This document shows positions 25,756 through 37,394 of a stretch of DNA of 64,000 bases, piece after piece. The position numbers and the translations under genes were made by a program. The DNA is from Pseudomonas xionganensis (GTDB taxonomy: Bacteria > Pseudomonadota > Gammaproteobacteria > Pseudomonadales > Pseudomonadaceae), in the NCBI RefSeq assembly GCF_009763245.1, contig NZ_WKJZ01000001.1, positions 310,001 through 374,000 on the forward strand. The letters run 5' to 3'. Under the pieces are notes generated by a model, which did not search any database, had not been told where the DNA came from, and saw only the letters and a list, made by a program, of their open reading frames with translations. How positions within the stretch are numbered: the stretch's first letter is position 1; every line of letters begins with the position of its first letter.

Positions 25756-25870
25756 AGGGTGGATGACGCTCTTTTCATCCACCGCGCCGCCGGGATCGAT
25801 TGTGGTGGATGGGTAAAGCGTCATCCACCCTACGCCCTGTGCTGGATGGCTAAAACAGCATCCACCCCAC
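25756..25870. repeat. Palindromic intergenic repeat, family A, copy 3 plus a half copy
   Basis: A full 78-base copy occupies 25756-25833 (GTAGGGTGGAT … ATCCACCCTAC). It is followed at 25841-25870 by a degenerate half (GCTGGATGGCTAAAACAGC… ATCCACCCCAC). It lies in the divergent gap between the LysR gene and aspA. Confidence 0.85.
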
Positions 25871-26014
25871 GTCTGCCAGCACAGCGCGGTCACACCGACA
25901 TTATGCCGATTATGCATGACCCAGCGTTTAACAGCATTGGCCACGACCAGGCCACAGCCCCTAATCTACGGGCCATCGCGGCTTATGCCGTATTCCCTAG
26001 AGATAGCACTTATC

Positions 26015-27439
<1,425 letters not shown>

Positions 27440-27465
27440 GTCACGGTCGCAGGCTGAAAAGGCTT

Positions 27466-27519
27466 GTAGGGTGCGCCGTACGCACCGGAGCCGCCTCTGG
27501 TGCGCACGGCGCACCCTAC
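27466..27519. repeat. Palindromic intergenic repeat, family B, copy 1
   Basis: A 54-base near-perfect palindrome GTAGGGTGCGCCGTACGCACC … GGTGCGCACGGCGCACCCTAC, matching the copy at 37327. It shares GTAGGGTG ends with family A but has a different stem. Confidence 0.9.
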
Positions 27520-27552
27520 GCGCGAAAGAGCAGAGCAACACCCGCACAGGGA

Positions 27553-27659
27553 TGTGTGGGGCTTATGCGCCTACCCGGCGCATCGGCATAGCCGGAAGGA
27601 AACCGGCAGCCAACGAGATGCCACAGGCATCCAGGGCATACCTATAAAGCAACCACACA
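27553..27659 (+). ncRNA. Candidate structured leader RNA (four-way junction)
   Basis: A closing stem TGTGTGG (27553-27559) / CCACACA (27653-27659) encloses three GC-rich hairpins: ATGCGCC/GGCGCAT (27565-27583), GCCGG/CCGGC (27591-27607) and GATGCC/GGCATC (27617-27631). This is the layout of a junction-type riboswitch aptamer. A mini-ORF starts 11 bases after the closing stem. I could not match it to a riboswitch class I know. It sits in the 506-base gene-free gap between aspA and the binding-protein gene at 27946. The base pairing is seen in the sequence; that it is a sensing RNA is inferred. Confidence 0.5.
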
Positions 27660-27669
27660 GGGTGACCTC

Positions 27670-27732
27670 ATGAATCTATTCGACCTCGGTCGTCTCTCTC
27701 CTCAGGACAGCGGGCCACCCCCGACGTCCTAG
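27670..27732 (+). CDS. Candidate 20-residue leader peptide with Pro-Pro-Pro
   Basis: A short frame ATG…TAG encoding 20 residues that begins MNLFDLGRLS and ends with three consecutive proline codons (CCA CCC CCG) shortly before the stop. An AGGGTGA site lies 6 bases upstream of the ATG, right after the closing stem of the structured RNA. Pro-Pro-Pro stretches slow ribosomes, and proline-rich leaders control magnesium-transporter genes in enterobacteria, so this may be a regulatory leader peptide. No homologue was recognised. Coding status rests on the ribosome site, proline run and context. Confidence 0.45.
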   Translation: MNLFDLGRLSPQDSGPPPTS

Positions 27733-27749
27733 TGCCCGAACAGCCCCTC

Positions 27750-27840
27750 CAGTCGGGCGGTTGCGATTTTCCCTGCCACGGCCCTGGCCGTGGCGGGTAT
27801 TCGTGTCGGCACACCCCTTCGTTACCGCCTGACTGGGCGG
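27750..27840 (+). promoter_or_regulatory. Candidate attenuator with alternative pairings
   Basis: Bases 27750-27761 (CAGTCGGGCGGT) can pair with 27824-27835 (ACCGCCTGACTG), one G-U pair. The same downstream strand can instead fold locally as CCGCC/GGCGG (27825-27829 with 27836-27840), followed by GCTTTCTC. Between them is a stable GCCACGGCC/GGCCGTGGC hairpin (27775-27794), and another stem (27871-27878 with 27894-27901) precedes the gene. This fits an antiterminator/terminator switch downstream of the leader peptide; the T-run is modest. Confidence 0.4.
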
Positions 27841-27945
27841 GCTTTCTCGCACCGGAGCACCCCTGGCGTTCGTCGCCCTGCCCTATCCGGGCCGGGCGAC
27901 GGCGTCATTTCGTGATGCCCTACAACAATAAAAAGGGACAAACGC

Positions 27946-28731
27946 ATGTTGCAGCCGCTTAAAACCTTCTGGCGTTCGCGCCGCCGTCATCTGGCCGCCC
28001 TGACCCTGGGCCTGCTGTGCAGCCCGCTGAGCCAGGCCGCCCTGCCGCCCGACTACAAGCTGACCCTGCTGACGGAGAATTTTCCGCCCTTCAATATGGC
28101 CGTGAACGGCAAGAATTTCGCCCGCGGCGACAAGATCCAGGGCATCAGTGCCGAGATTGTGCGCGAAATGTTCAAGCGCGCCGGCATCGACTACAGCCTG
28201 ACTCTGCGCTTCCCCTGGGATCGCATCTACAAGCAGGCGATGACCCAGGCCAACCACGGGCTGTTCTCCACCTCCCTGAGCGAGGCGCGCAAACCGCTGT
28301 TCAAGTGGGTCGGGCCGATTGCCCAGTACCAGAGCGTGCTGGTCGGCCTCAGGGACGGCGGCCCGCGCCCAGCCGATCTGGAAGAGGCCAAGGCCTACCG
28401 CATTGGTGCCTACCAGAGCGCGGCGGTCAGCCAGCATCTGGAGCGCCTGGGCTTCACCCCGCTGAACGCCCTGCGCGATCAGGAGAATATCCGCAAGCTG
28501 CTGCGCGGGCAGATCGACCTGTGGGCCACCTCCGACCCGGTCTGGCGCTTTTATGCCCGCGAGCAGGGTGTCGACGGGCTGGAAACCCGGCTCAGCTTCG
28601 AGACCTCGCAGCTCTATCTGGCGCTCAACAAGGACACCCCGGACGAGGTGGTGCAGCGCCTGCAGCAGGCCCTGGAGCAGATGCACGCCGAAGGCTATGG
28701 CAGCTGTGCGAAAAACCCCGAACTCTGCTGA
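27946..28731 (+). CDS. Periplasmic solute-binding protein, family 3 type
   Basis: A 261-residue exported protein. After a signal peptide with a basic start (KTFWRSRRRHLAALTLGLLCSPLSQA) it shows the family 3 binding-protein fold: KLTLLTENFPPFNMAVNGKNF, GISAEIVREMFKRAGIDYSLTLRFPWDRIY, YRIGAYQSAAVSQHLERLGF and DLWATSDPVWRFYAR. Such proteins bind amino acids or similar polar ligands; no ABC permease genes are adjacent, so it may be an orphan binding protein or sensor. AAAGGG lies 9 bases before the ATG. The long structured leader upstream suggests post-initiation regulation. Confidence 0.8.
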   Translation: MLQPLKTFWRSRRRHLAALTLGLLCSPLSQAALPPDYKLTLLTENFPPFNMAVNGKNFARGDKIQGISAEIVREMFKRAGIDYSLTLRFPWDRIYKQAMTQANHGLFSTSLSEARKPLFKWVGPIAQYQSVLVGLRDGGPRPADLEEAKAYRIGAYQSAAVSQHLERLGFTPLNALRDQENIRKLLRGQIDLWATSDPVWRFYAREQGVDGLETRLSFETSQLYLALNKDTPDEVVQRLQQALEQMHAEGYGSCAKNPELC

Positions 28732-28740
28732 AACAGCCGG

Positions 28741-29772
28741 CTAGCTGTCCTGGCGGGCATGACGTTGGCGATATTCTCCGGGGGTCATGCCGCTCCACTG
28801 GCGGAAGGCGCGGAAGAACACGCTGGGTTCGGAATAGCCCAGCAGCAGGGCGATCTCGGTGGCGGGCAGCTGGCCGTCCTGCAGGTAGCGTTCGGCCAGC
28901 TGGCGGCGGGTGTCGTTGAGCAGTTGCTGATAGCTGCTGCCCTCCTCGGCCAGATGACGCTGCAGGCTGCGCTCGCTCAGGGCCAGGCTGCGCGCCAGCT
29001 GCTGGCGATCCGGCTCGCCCCGGGCCAGCTGCTCACCCAGCAGCACCACCACCCGAGCACTTAACCCCTCGCTGGGAAGCCGCGCCAGCAGGGCCTCGGC
29101 ATGCTGGCGCAACAGGCTCTGCAACGGCGGGTTGGCCTGGATCAGCGGCGCATCGGCCAGGGCCCTGGGCAGCACAATGCCGTAATCGTCGGCAGCAAAC
29201 TGTAACGGGCAGGGAAAGATCGCCTGGTAGGGCGCCAGATCCGCCGGTTCGTCATGCACGAACTGCGCGCGCAACGGACGAAACTCCGCCAGCAGCGGCT
29301 GGAACATCTGCACCCAGCAGGCCATCAGGGCCAGCACCCGGGTGCGGGTCGCCGGCAGGTCCGGGTGCAGCGGGCGGTACAGCAGCTGCAACTCCTGCTC
29401 GCGCTCCAGCAACTGCACTTCGCCACCTTCACCCACCAGGCGCTGGTAGCGCAGCGCCGCCGCCAGGGCTTCGCCCAGGGTCGCGCTGCTTTGCAACAGG
29501 TAACCCAGCACGCTGAACGGCCCCGGCGCCAGGTTGCTGCCAACGGCCAACCCCGGTTCACTCAGGGGCAGACGACTCAGGGCCTGCCACAGCCGCTCCT
29601 GGGTGGCGAAGGGAATGCGCGCGTCGGGATCGCTCAACTGCGCCGGATCGAAGCCGCATTGCTCCATCAGCGCCTCGCGCCCCAGGCCCAGGCGACTGGC
29701 GGCATGCAGTACCGCCTGACTGAGGCTGGCACTGACCGAGGCCTGGGTTAGATCGGATCGGGCTCTGTTCAT
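28741..29772 (-). CDS. AraC-family transcriptional regulator
   Basis: A 343-residue regulator. The N-terminal half is the arabinose-binding-like sensing domain (FDPAQLSDPDARIPFATQERLWQALSRLPLSEPGLAVGSNLAPGPFSVLGYLLQSSATLGEAL). The C-terminal AraC domain has SLALSERSLQRHLAEEGSSYQQLL and ATEIALLLGYSEPSVFFRAFRQWSGMTPGEYR. The ATG at 29772 is preferred to a TTG at 29790. It is divergent from the TRAP transporter genes with 205 bases between, so it may control them, and it converges on the binding-protein gene with 9 bases between stops. Confidence 0.88.
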   Translation of the reverse strand: MNRARSDLTQASVSASLSQAVLHAASRLGLGREALMEQCGFDPAQLSDPDARIPFATQERLWQALSRLPLSEPGLAVGSNLAPGPFSVLGYLLQSSATLGEALAAALRYQRLVGEGGEVQLLEREQELQLLYRPLHPDLPATRTRVLALMACWVQMFQPLLAEFRPLRAQFVHDEPADLAPYQAIFPCPLQFAADDYGIVLPRALADAPLIQANPPLQSLLRQHAEALLARLPSEGLSARVVVLLGEQLARGEPDRQQLARSLALSERSLQRHLAEEGSSYQQLLNDTRRQLAERYLQDGQLPATEIALLLGYSEPSVFFRAFRQWSGMTPGEYRQRHARQDS

Positions 29773-29977
29773 GTCGGCGATTCTGCCCAAAGCCGTGCCC
29801 CGGGGATAGCCCGCAGCGTCTTTCAGCCTGGGCAGCAGGGTCTATGCTTACACATCCGGTTACCCGGTCAGCCCCCCCGGGCTGCCCCAAGCCTGACCAA
29901 ATGGTTAGACTCTTGCACCCTGGCCGCCGCCCACAAGGCGGGCCAGGCTCACAATAAAACCCAAAGGAGACCTCACC

Positions 29978-30949
29978 ATGAAAGGCCAATCCCTGGCATG
30001 GGCCCTGTCCGCCGCACTCGCCGCCACCAGCCTGAGCGGCGCGGTACAGGCTGAAGAGCAGTTCGTCACCATCGGTACCGGCGGCCAGACCGGCGTGTAC
30101 TACGTAGCCGGCCAGTCCATCTGCCGCTTCCTCAACCGCGGCGCCGCCGAGCACGGCATCAAGTGCAACGCCCCGGCCAGTGGCGGTGGCGTGGCCAACG
30201 TCAACGGCATCCGCAGCGGCGAATTCAACTTCGGCATCATGCAGTCGGATCACCAGTACAAGGCCATGAGCGGCGTCGCCCCCTTCGAGGCCGAAGGTGC
30301 CATGGAAGACATCCGCGCGGTGTTCTCCCTGCAGAGTGAGGTGTTCACCATCCTCGCCCGCCGCGACGCCAATATCGCCAGCTTCGATGACCTCAAGGGC
30401 AAGCGGGTGAATATCGGCAACCCCGGCTCCGGCCAGCGCGACACCCTGGAAGAGATCATGGCCGTCAAGGGCTGGGATCGTTCCGCCTTCGCCCTCGCCG
30501 CCGAACTCAAGCCGGCCGAACAGGCCAGCGCCCTGGGTGACAACAATATCGACGCCATGACCTACTTCGTCGGTCATCCCAATGGCGCGATCCAGGAAGC
30601 TACCACCACCACCGACGCGGTGCTGGTACCGGTCACCGGCGCCGAGATCGACCAGTTGCTGGCGGCCAAGAGCTACTACACCAAGGCCGATATTCCCGGC
30701 GGCCTGTACAAGGGCAACGATGCGCCGACCCCGTCCATCGGCGGCAAGGCGGTGCTCTCCACCTCGGCCAAGGCCAGCCCGGAAGTGGTCTACCAGCTGG
30801 TCAAGTCGGTGTTCGACAACATCGATCGCTTCAAGCGTCTGCACCCTGCATTTGCCGACCTGAAGGAAGAAGACATGATCAAGGTGGGCCTGAGCGCGCC
30901 GCTGCATGAAGGTGCGGTGCGTTACTACAAGGAACGCGGCTGGATGTAA
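29978..30949 (+). CDS. TAXI-family TRAP transporter solute-binding protein
   Basis: A 323-residue periplasmic binding protein of the TAXI type. A signal peptide (residues 1-26, ending AVQAEE) is followed by the family opening QFVTIGTGGQTGVYYVAGQSICRFLNR. Other conserved blocks are NVNGIRSGEFNFGIMQSDHQYKA, KRVNIGNPGSGQRDTLEEIM and IDAMTYFVGHPNGAIQEATTT. A strong AAAGGAGA site precedes the ATG. It supplies substrate, probably glutamate-like or another carboxylate, to the fused TRAP permease 118 bases downstream. An intrinsic terminator between them would keep the binding protein in excess. Confidence 0.95.
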   Translation: MKGQSLAWALSAALAATSLSGAVQAEEQFVTIGTGGQTGVYYVAGQSICRFLNRGAAEHGIKCNAPASGGGVANVNGIRSGEFNFGIMQSDHQYKAMSGVAPFEAEGAMEDIRAVFSLQSEVFTILARRDANIASFDDLKGKRVNIGNPGSGQRDTLEEIMAVKGWDRSAFALAAELKPAEQASALGDNNIDAMTYFVGHPNGAIQEATTTTDAVLVPVTGAEIDQLLAAKSYYTKADIPGGLYKGNDAPTPSIGGKAVLSTSAKASPEVVYQLVKSVFDNIDRFKRLHPAFADLKEEDMIKVGLSAPLHEGAVRYYKERGWM

Positions 30950-31004
30950 GCCGCTGTGGTCGCAGTCCGCTGCGGCCACCTTGCACTACGCTTGATTTGA
31001 GCAG

Positions 31005-31031
31005 CCCGCGCGCCGCAAGGCCGCGGGTTTT
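31005..31031 (+). terminator. Intercistronic terminator in the TRAP operon
   Basis: CCCGCG (31005-31010) pairs with CGCGGG (31022-31027), followed by TTTT. It lies between the binding-protein and permease genes, so partial read-through would give more binding protein than permease. Confidence 0.55.
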
Positions 31032-31067
31032 GCCATTTTCCGTCTTTCCGAATGCAGGTTCGCCCCC

Positions 31068-33617
<2,550 letters not shown>

Positions 33618-33629
33618 CCCAGGTTGAGC

Positions 33630-33659
33630 AAAAGCCCGGCCCCCAGGTGCCGGGCTTTT
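33630..33659. terminator. Intrinsic terminator after the TRAP permease
   Basis: AAAAGCCCGGC (33630-33640) pairs with GCCGGGCTTTT (33649-33659) around an 8-base loop. The symmetric A-run and T-run let it work on both strands, serving the permease gene and the convergent gene at 33712. Confidence 0.9.
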
Positions 33660-33711
33660 CATTTGGCTATGTGGCCGCTAAAGCGGCCCGCAGCGTTTGC
33701 AATGCCAGCGC

Positions 33712-34869
33712 TTAGGCAGTCAAACCAAAGCGCTGCAGAACACGCAACATGTAGAGCGCCTCAGCATGATTGTCGCTGCAATGCACGCCGTGCATCTTCT
33801 TGCCCGCCTGCTCGGACAACTCGCCGCGTAGCTGGTGCTTCCACAGCATGTTCAGGTTGTCCAGATGAGGGTAATCGGTAATGCGCTCGGCCGGTGCAAC
33901 TGGCTCAAGGTCATCGCACAGCAGGAAAATCCGGGGCAACAGCTCTTCCCCATAACGCCCCTCCATCCAGTTGCCACCACGCAATTGAGCCGCCACGTTA
34001 CGCGCCATATCGGGCTCGACTTCGATCACCTCACGCACCGCAAACTTCTCGCCAATACGCTGCAGCGCCGCAGCCTGCAAACCTGCATCCAGCACATCGG
34101 CACGCAGAGCCAGCACGCAGAAGTAATGGTAGCCCGGCACGGGGGCCAACAACCCCTGCTGTTCGGCCTCGATCAGGCCACCCAGCCAACCCGCATTCAG
34201 CGGCCAGCGTACTTTCAGGTCATAGGGCATGTCGCTGTTGTGCTGCACCAGCCAGCCATGCAGAGCGCCCAATGTCAGCGGCTGCGGCAAGCTGACGGTC
34301 GCCTTTTCAGCCTCTTCCTGCAAACGCTGCAACAGCGGCTGCAGACTTTCCCGCTCGCTGGCCTCGTCCGTTCGGCACAGCCCCGCGGCCTTGGCATAGA
34401 GCAGGTGATAGACCAACGACTGGATATGCGCCAGCCCGACAAGGCGATAAAACCCCCGAGGGTCACGCACCCGGGTGGCCAGCAGGCGCCTTGCCATCAA
34501 TGGTGGATAGTAGGGGTAGCGCATAAAGGCAAACCCGCGGGAGCCGATGCTGCAGTAGAACCGGCAGGGCACCCCATCGTTGGCCATATGTCGAGCGGCC
34601 ACGCGGGCAAAGCCCTGGGGGCCACGGGCGCAGATATCCAGCAATAACAGCACTTCTTCGGCATCGTCACCCACTGAAGGTGTGGCCTGCAGATCCAAAC
34701 TGTCAGGCCAATGCAGGACAACATGCTCAATGTCACTACGTGCCAGGTCAGCCAGAAAAGCCCCAAGATTGCGCACGCGAAACCCGGTGGCCTCAAGATC
34801 CTTGCCGGCGCCACGAATGCGCCGAATCAGTCGCTGCCTGTTGAGCAGGCGGGTGATGCTTCTAATCAT
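33712..34869 (-). CDS. Unrecognised cytosolic protein, possibly nucleotidyltransferase-like
   Basis: A 385-residue protein without signal peptide or membrane segments. I do not recognise the family. The segment DIEHVVLHWPDSLDLQATPSVGDDAEEVLLLLDI (about residues 45-80) is loosely like the VLR…GEDIDLLV motif of nucleotidyltransferase-like proteins found in surface-polysaccharide loci, and the C-terminal half has a RITDYPHLDNLNMLWKHQ / KKMHGVHCSDNHAEALYMLRVLQRFG pattern that recalls polysaccharide-modification proteins. The ATG at 34869 has AAGGAAAG just upstream. Base composition is less GC-rich than the flanking transporter genes, which suggests a later acquisition. Function should be regarded as unknown. 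Confidence 0.6.
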   Translation of the reverse strand: MIRSITRLLNRQRLIRRIRGAGKDLEATGFRVRNLGAFLADLARSDIEHVVLHWPDSLDLQATPSVGDDAEEVLLLLDICARGPQGFARVAARHMANDGVPCRFYCSIGSRGFAFMRYPYYPPLMARRLLATRVRDPRGFYRLVGLAHIQSLVYHLLYAKAAGLCRTDEASERESLQPLLQRLQEEAEKATVSLPQPLTLGALHGWLVQHNSDMPYDLKVRWPLNAGWLGGLIEAEQQGLLAPVPGYHYFCVLALRADVLDAGLQAAALQRIGEKFAVREVIEVEPDMARNVAAQLRGGNWMEGRYGEELLPRIFLLCDDLEPVAPAERITDYPHLDNLNMLWKHQLRGELSEQAGKKMHGVHCSDNHAEALYMLRVLQRFGLTA

Positions 34870-35153
34870 GCCTTTCCTTTCCATGGCCCTGGCGAGATGG
34901 GCAGCGTTGCGCACACCTCAGCGACCATCTAGATGATCCCGAATTCCGGCGATTGTAGGGATTCAGGCTTCGATTTGCTCGCCCGTGTGGCCAATCTTCT
35001 AATTCGACAATCACCACACACAGGCCGATGCCAGGCTTTCGCACCTTGTATGACTGACGCCACAAAGCAGGATAACCTTGGCCCAGGGCGCCTCAGGCGG
35101 ATGTTTCTGAGCTTGTGGTCAGGATATTGCAGCGTTGCTAGACTCCAAGCGCC

Positions 35154-35173
35154 TGTACACAAGACTGTGTACA
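35154..35173. promoter_or_regulatory. Candidate operator, perfect inverted repeat
   Basis: TGTACACA, 4 bases, TGTGTACA, ending 24 bases before the permease ATG. It resembles GntR/FadR-type operators (TTGTxxACAA-like halves). The remaining part of the 328-base gap 34870-35197 shows no other gene. Confidence 0.5.
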
Positions 35174-35197
35174 AAACACAACAACTAGAGGCATGCC

Positions 35198-36712
35198 ATG
35201 TCGACACCCCAGGTTCACTATCCCTGGTACAAGAAGGAAGACACCGACGCCTTCTTCGCCCTGTTCCAGAACAACATCGCCAACTTCGTGATCATCGCCA
35301 TCAGCATGCTCGGCATGGGTTTTCCCGCCGAGATCGTGTTTGGCCAGGTGCTGCCCGGCGCCGCAGTGGCGGTGATGGCCGGCAACTTCTACTACGCCTG
35401 GAGCGCCGCGCGCCTGGCGCGCAAGGAAAACCGCGCCGACGTCACGGCGCTGTCCTACGGCATCAGCACCCCGGTGATGTTCGTCTTCCTGTTCGGCGTG
35501 TTGCTGCCGGCGAAAAACCTCACCGGCGACGCCGAACTGGCCTGGAAGGTGGCGGTGGCCGCCTGCCTGATCAGCGGCGCCATCGAGGCGGCCATCAGCC
35601 TGATCGGCGGCTGGGTGCAAAAACGTCTGCCGCGCCCGGCCATGCTCGGCGCAGTAGCCGGGGTGGCGCTGACCTTTATCGCCGGCGAGATGCTGTTCAA
35701 GACCCTGGAAATTCCCATGATCGGCCTGCTGGTGCTGGCCATCACCATAGTCGGGCTGGTGGCGCGCATCAGCATGCCGTTTCGCCTGCCCGCCTCGCTG
35801 TTTGCCATCGTCGTCGGCACCGCCCTGGCCTACCTGGTCGGCGCCGCCGACAGCAGCAAGTTCAGCGACGCCTTCACCCACCTGGGCTTCTACCCGCTGC
35901 TGCCCAACCTGGCCTGGTACGAAGGCCTCGGCCTGCTGTTCACCACGATGCTGGCACTGATGACGGTGATCCTGCCGATCACCCTGTACAACGCCATCGA
36001 GACCATGAACAACGTCGAGGCCATGAGCGCCGCCGGCGACAGCTACAGCGTGCGCGAATGCCAGGCGGTGGACGGTGTCGGCACCATGCTCGGCGCGCTG
36101 TTCGGCGGCGTGTTCCCCACCACCGTGTATATCGCCACCGTGGGCTCGAAGTGGATGGGTGCCGGGCGCGGCTACAGCATCCTTAATGGCGCGGTGTACG
36201 GCATCGCCACCATGTTCGGTCTGATCGCCTTTATCGCCGCGCTGATCCCGGTGGCGGTGGTGGCGCCGATTCTGGTGTTCGTCGGCATGTCGATGATCGC
36301 CACCGCGTTCAACAGCAACCACGCCCGCTACTACCCGGCGGTGGCCCTGGCCATGCTGCCGTATTTCGCCAACTACCTGATGACCCGCTTCAACCGCGGC
36401 GCGCCGGAGGTGGTGGAGGGCATTTCCACGGCTATCGGCGCATTGGGTCAGGGCGCCATGTTCAGCGCCATTCTGCTCGGCGCCATGACGGTGGCGGTGA
36501 TCGACCGCCAGTTCCGCCAGGCCACGGCGTTCGCCCTGATCGCCGCGGCCATGGCCTTTGTCGGCCTGATGCACGCCCCCAAGCTGGCCTGGTACGCCGC
36601 CCCGGACTTCGTTCACGGCTACCTGCTGATGGCGCTGTTCTTTGCCTGGTATGCCTGGTGTGGTGCCGAGCCGGCGCAGGCTGGGCCGAGCAACGCGCCG
36701 GCAGGGGATTGA
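35198..36712 (+). CDS. Xanthine/uracil permease-family transporter
   Basis: A 504-residue inner-membrane protein with about 13 hydrophobic segments and the architecture of NCS2/AzgA-type nucleobase transporters: FFALFQNNIANFVIIAISMLGMGFP, NFYYAWSAARLARKENRADVTALSYGIST, LPRPAMLGAVAGVALTFIAGEMLF, ETMNNVEAMSAAGDSYSVRECQAVDGVGTMLGALFGGVFPTTVYIA. The ETMNN-VEA…VDG segment takes the place of the substrate-site motif of the family. The substrate is unknown but a purine or related ring is likely. An inverted-repeat operator lies just upstream. Its stop is directly adjacent to the stop of the convergent gene (TGATCA at 36710-36715). Confidence 0.85.
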   Translation: MSTPQVHYPWYKKEDTDAFFALFQNNIANFVIIAISMLGMGFPAEIVFGQVLPGAAVAVMAGNFYYAWSAARLARKENRADVTALSYGISTPVMFVFLFGVLLPAKNLTGDAELAWKVAVAACLISGAIEAAISLIGGWVQKRLPRPAMLGAVAGVALTFIAGEMLFKTLEIPMIGLLVLAITIVGLVARISMPFRLPASLFAIVVGTALAYLVGAADSSKFSDAFTHLGFYPLLPNLAWYEGLGLLFTTMLALMTVILPITLYNAIETMNNVEAMSAAGDSYSVRECQAVDGVGTMLGALFGGVFPTTVYIATVGSKWMGAGRGYSILNGAVYGIATMFGLIAFIAALIPVAVVAPILVFVGMSMIATAFNSNHARYYPAVALAMLPYFANYLMTRFNRGAPEVVEGISTAIGALGQGAMFSAILLGAMTVAVIDRQFRQATAFALIAAAMAFVGLMHAPKLAWYAAPDFVHGYLLMALFFAWYAWCGAEPAQAGPSNAPAGD

Positions 36713-37294
36713 TCAGGGCAACAGCTCGGGCGCCTCGCGTTGCAGCTTGCTCTGCAGCATCTCCAGCTGCTGCAGGGCGGCGCGGGCTTCGTCGATTTCC
36801 TCGGCGTTGCGGGTGCCGGCCTGGGCTTCCTGCTCGATCCGCTGGCGGATCGCCGGGATCTGCTTGACCCCACCGGCATAGGCCATGATCAGGGCGCGGC
36901 TGTGCTGCTCCTCGAAAGCGCGGTATTGCTCGGGGTCGGCCAGCTGCTCGGCACTCGCCGCCTGACGCGGCCGGCGCTCGCCCAGAACCGGGCTGCGCGG
37001 GTCGCCCTGCTCGGCCATCAGCTGCATCAGCATCTGGGCTTCTTCGATATTCAGGCTGGGTTCTTCCTCAGGTTCGACAACCAGCTCGCTGGCCATCGGG
37101 CCTGAGGGGGCTGTGACGGGTGCGATGGGCACCATGGTTGGCGCCGGGGGTGCCGGGCGCGATGCGCTGTCGGACGTTATCGCGGGCCTGAGTGCCTGGG
37201 GTGTCTGCAGTGCCTGCATATTCAGGCCCCACCAGGCCGCCAGGCTGACCGAGGCGCTCAGGCAGAGCAGGGCGCCCAGTATCCAGGCCTTCAT
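36713..37294 (-). CDS. Membrane-anchored or exported Pro-rich protein
   Basis: A 193-residue protein, not recognised as a family. It begins with a signal peptide or anchor (MKAWILGALLCLSASVSLAAWWGL), followed by a Pro/Ala-rich linker (about residues 35-75), an acidic helix (EEEPSLNIEEAQMLMQLMAEQ) and a C-terminal helical domain with coiled-coil character (IRQRIEQEAQAGTRNAEEIDEARAALQQLEMLQSKL). It lies 100 bases downstream of the foldase and phospholipase genes in the same direction, separated by a family B repeat, and may serve as an accessory factor for them. That link is positional only. Confidence 0.6.
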   Translation of the reverse strand: MKAWILGALLCLSASVSLAAWWGLNMQALQTPQALRPAITSDSASRPAPPAPTMVPIAPVTAPSGPMASELVVEPEEEPSLNIEEAQMLMQLMAEQGDPRSPVLGERRPRQAASAEQLADPEQYRAFEEQHSRALIMAYAGGVKQIPAIRQRIEQEAQAGTRNAEEIDEARAALQQLEMLQSKLQREAPELLP

Positions 37295-37326
37295 GGCGTC
37301 CTCCCGCAGTCGACAAACGCCTGACC

Positions 37327-37385
37327 GTAGGGTGCGCCGTGCGCACCAATAGCGCCGTGCTGTCGGTGCGCACGGCGCACCCTAC
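37327..37385. repeat. Palindromic intergenic repeat, family B, copy 2
   Basis: A 59-base copy GTAGGGTGCGCCGTGCGCACC … GGTGCGCACGGCGCACCCTAC, closely matching 27466-27519, in the gap between the Pro-rich protein gene and the foldase gene. Confidence 0.9.
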
Positions 37386-37394
37386 ATGCGTTGC

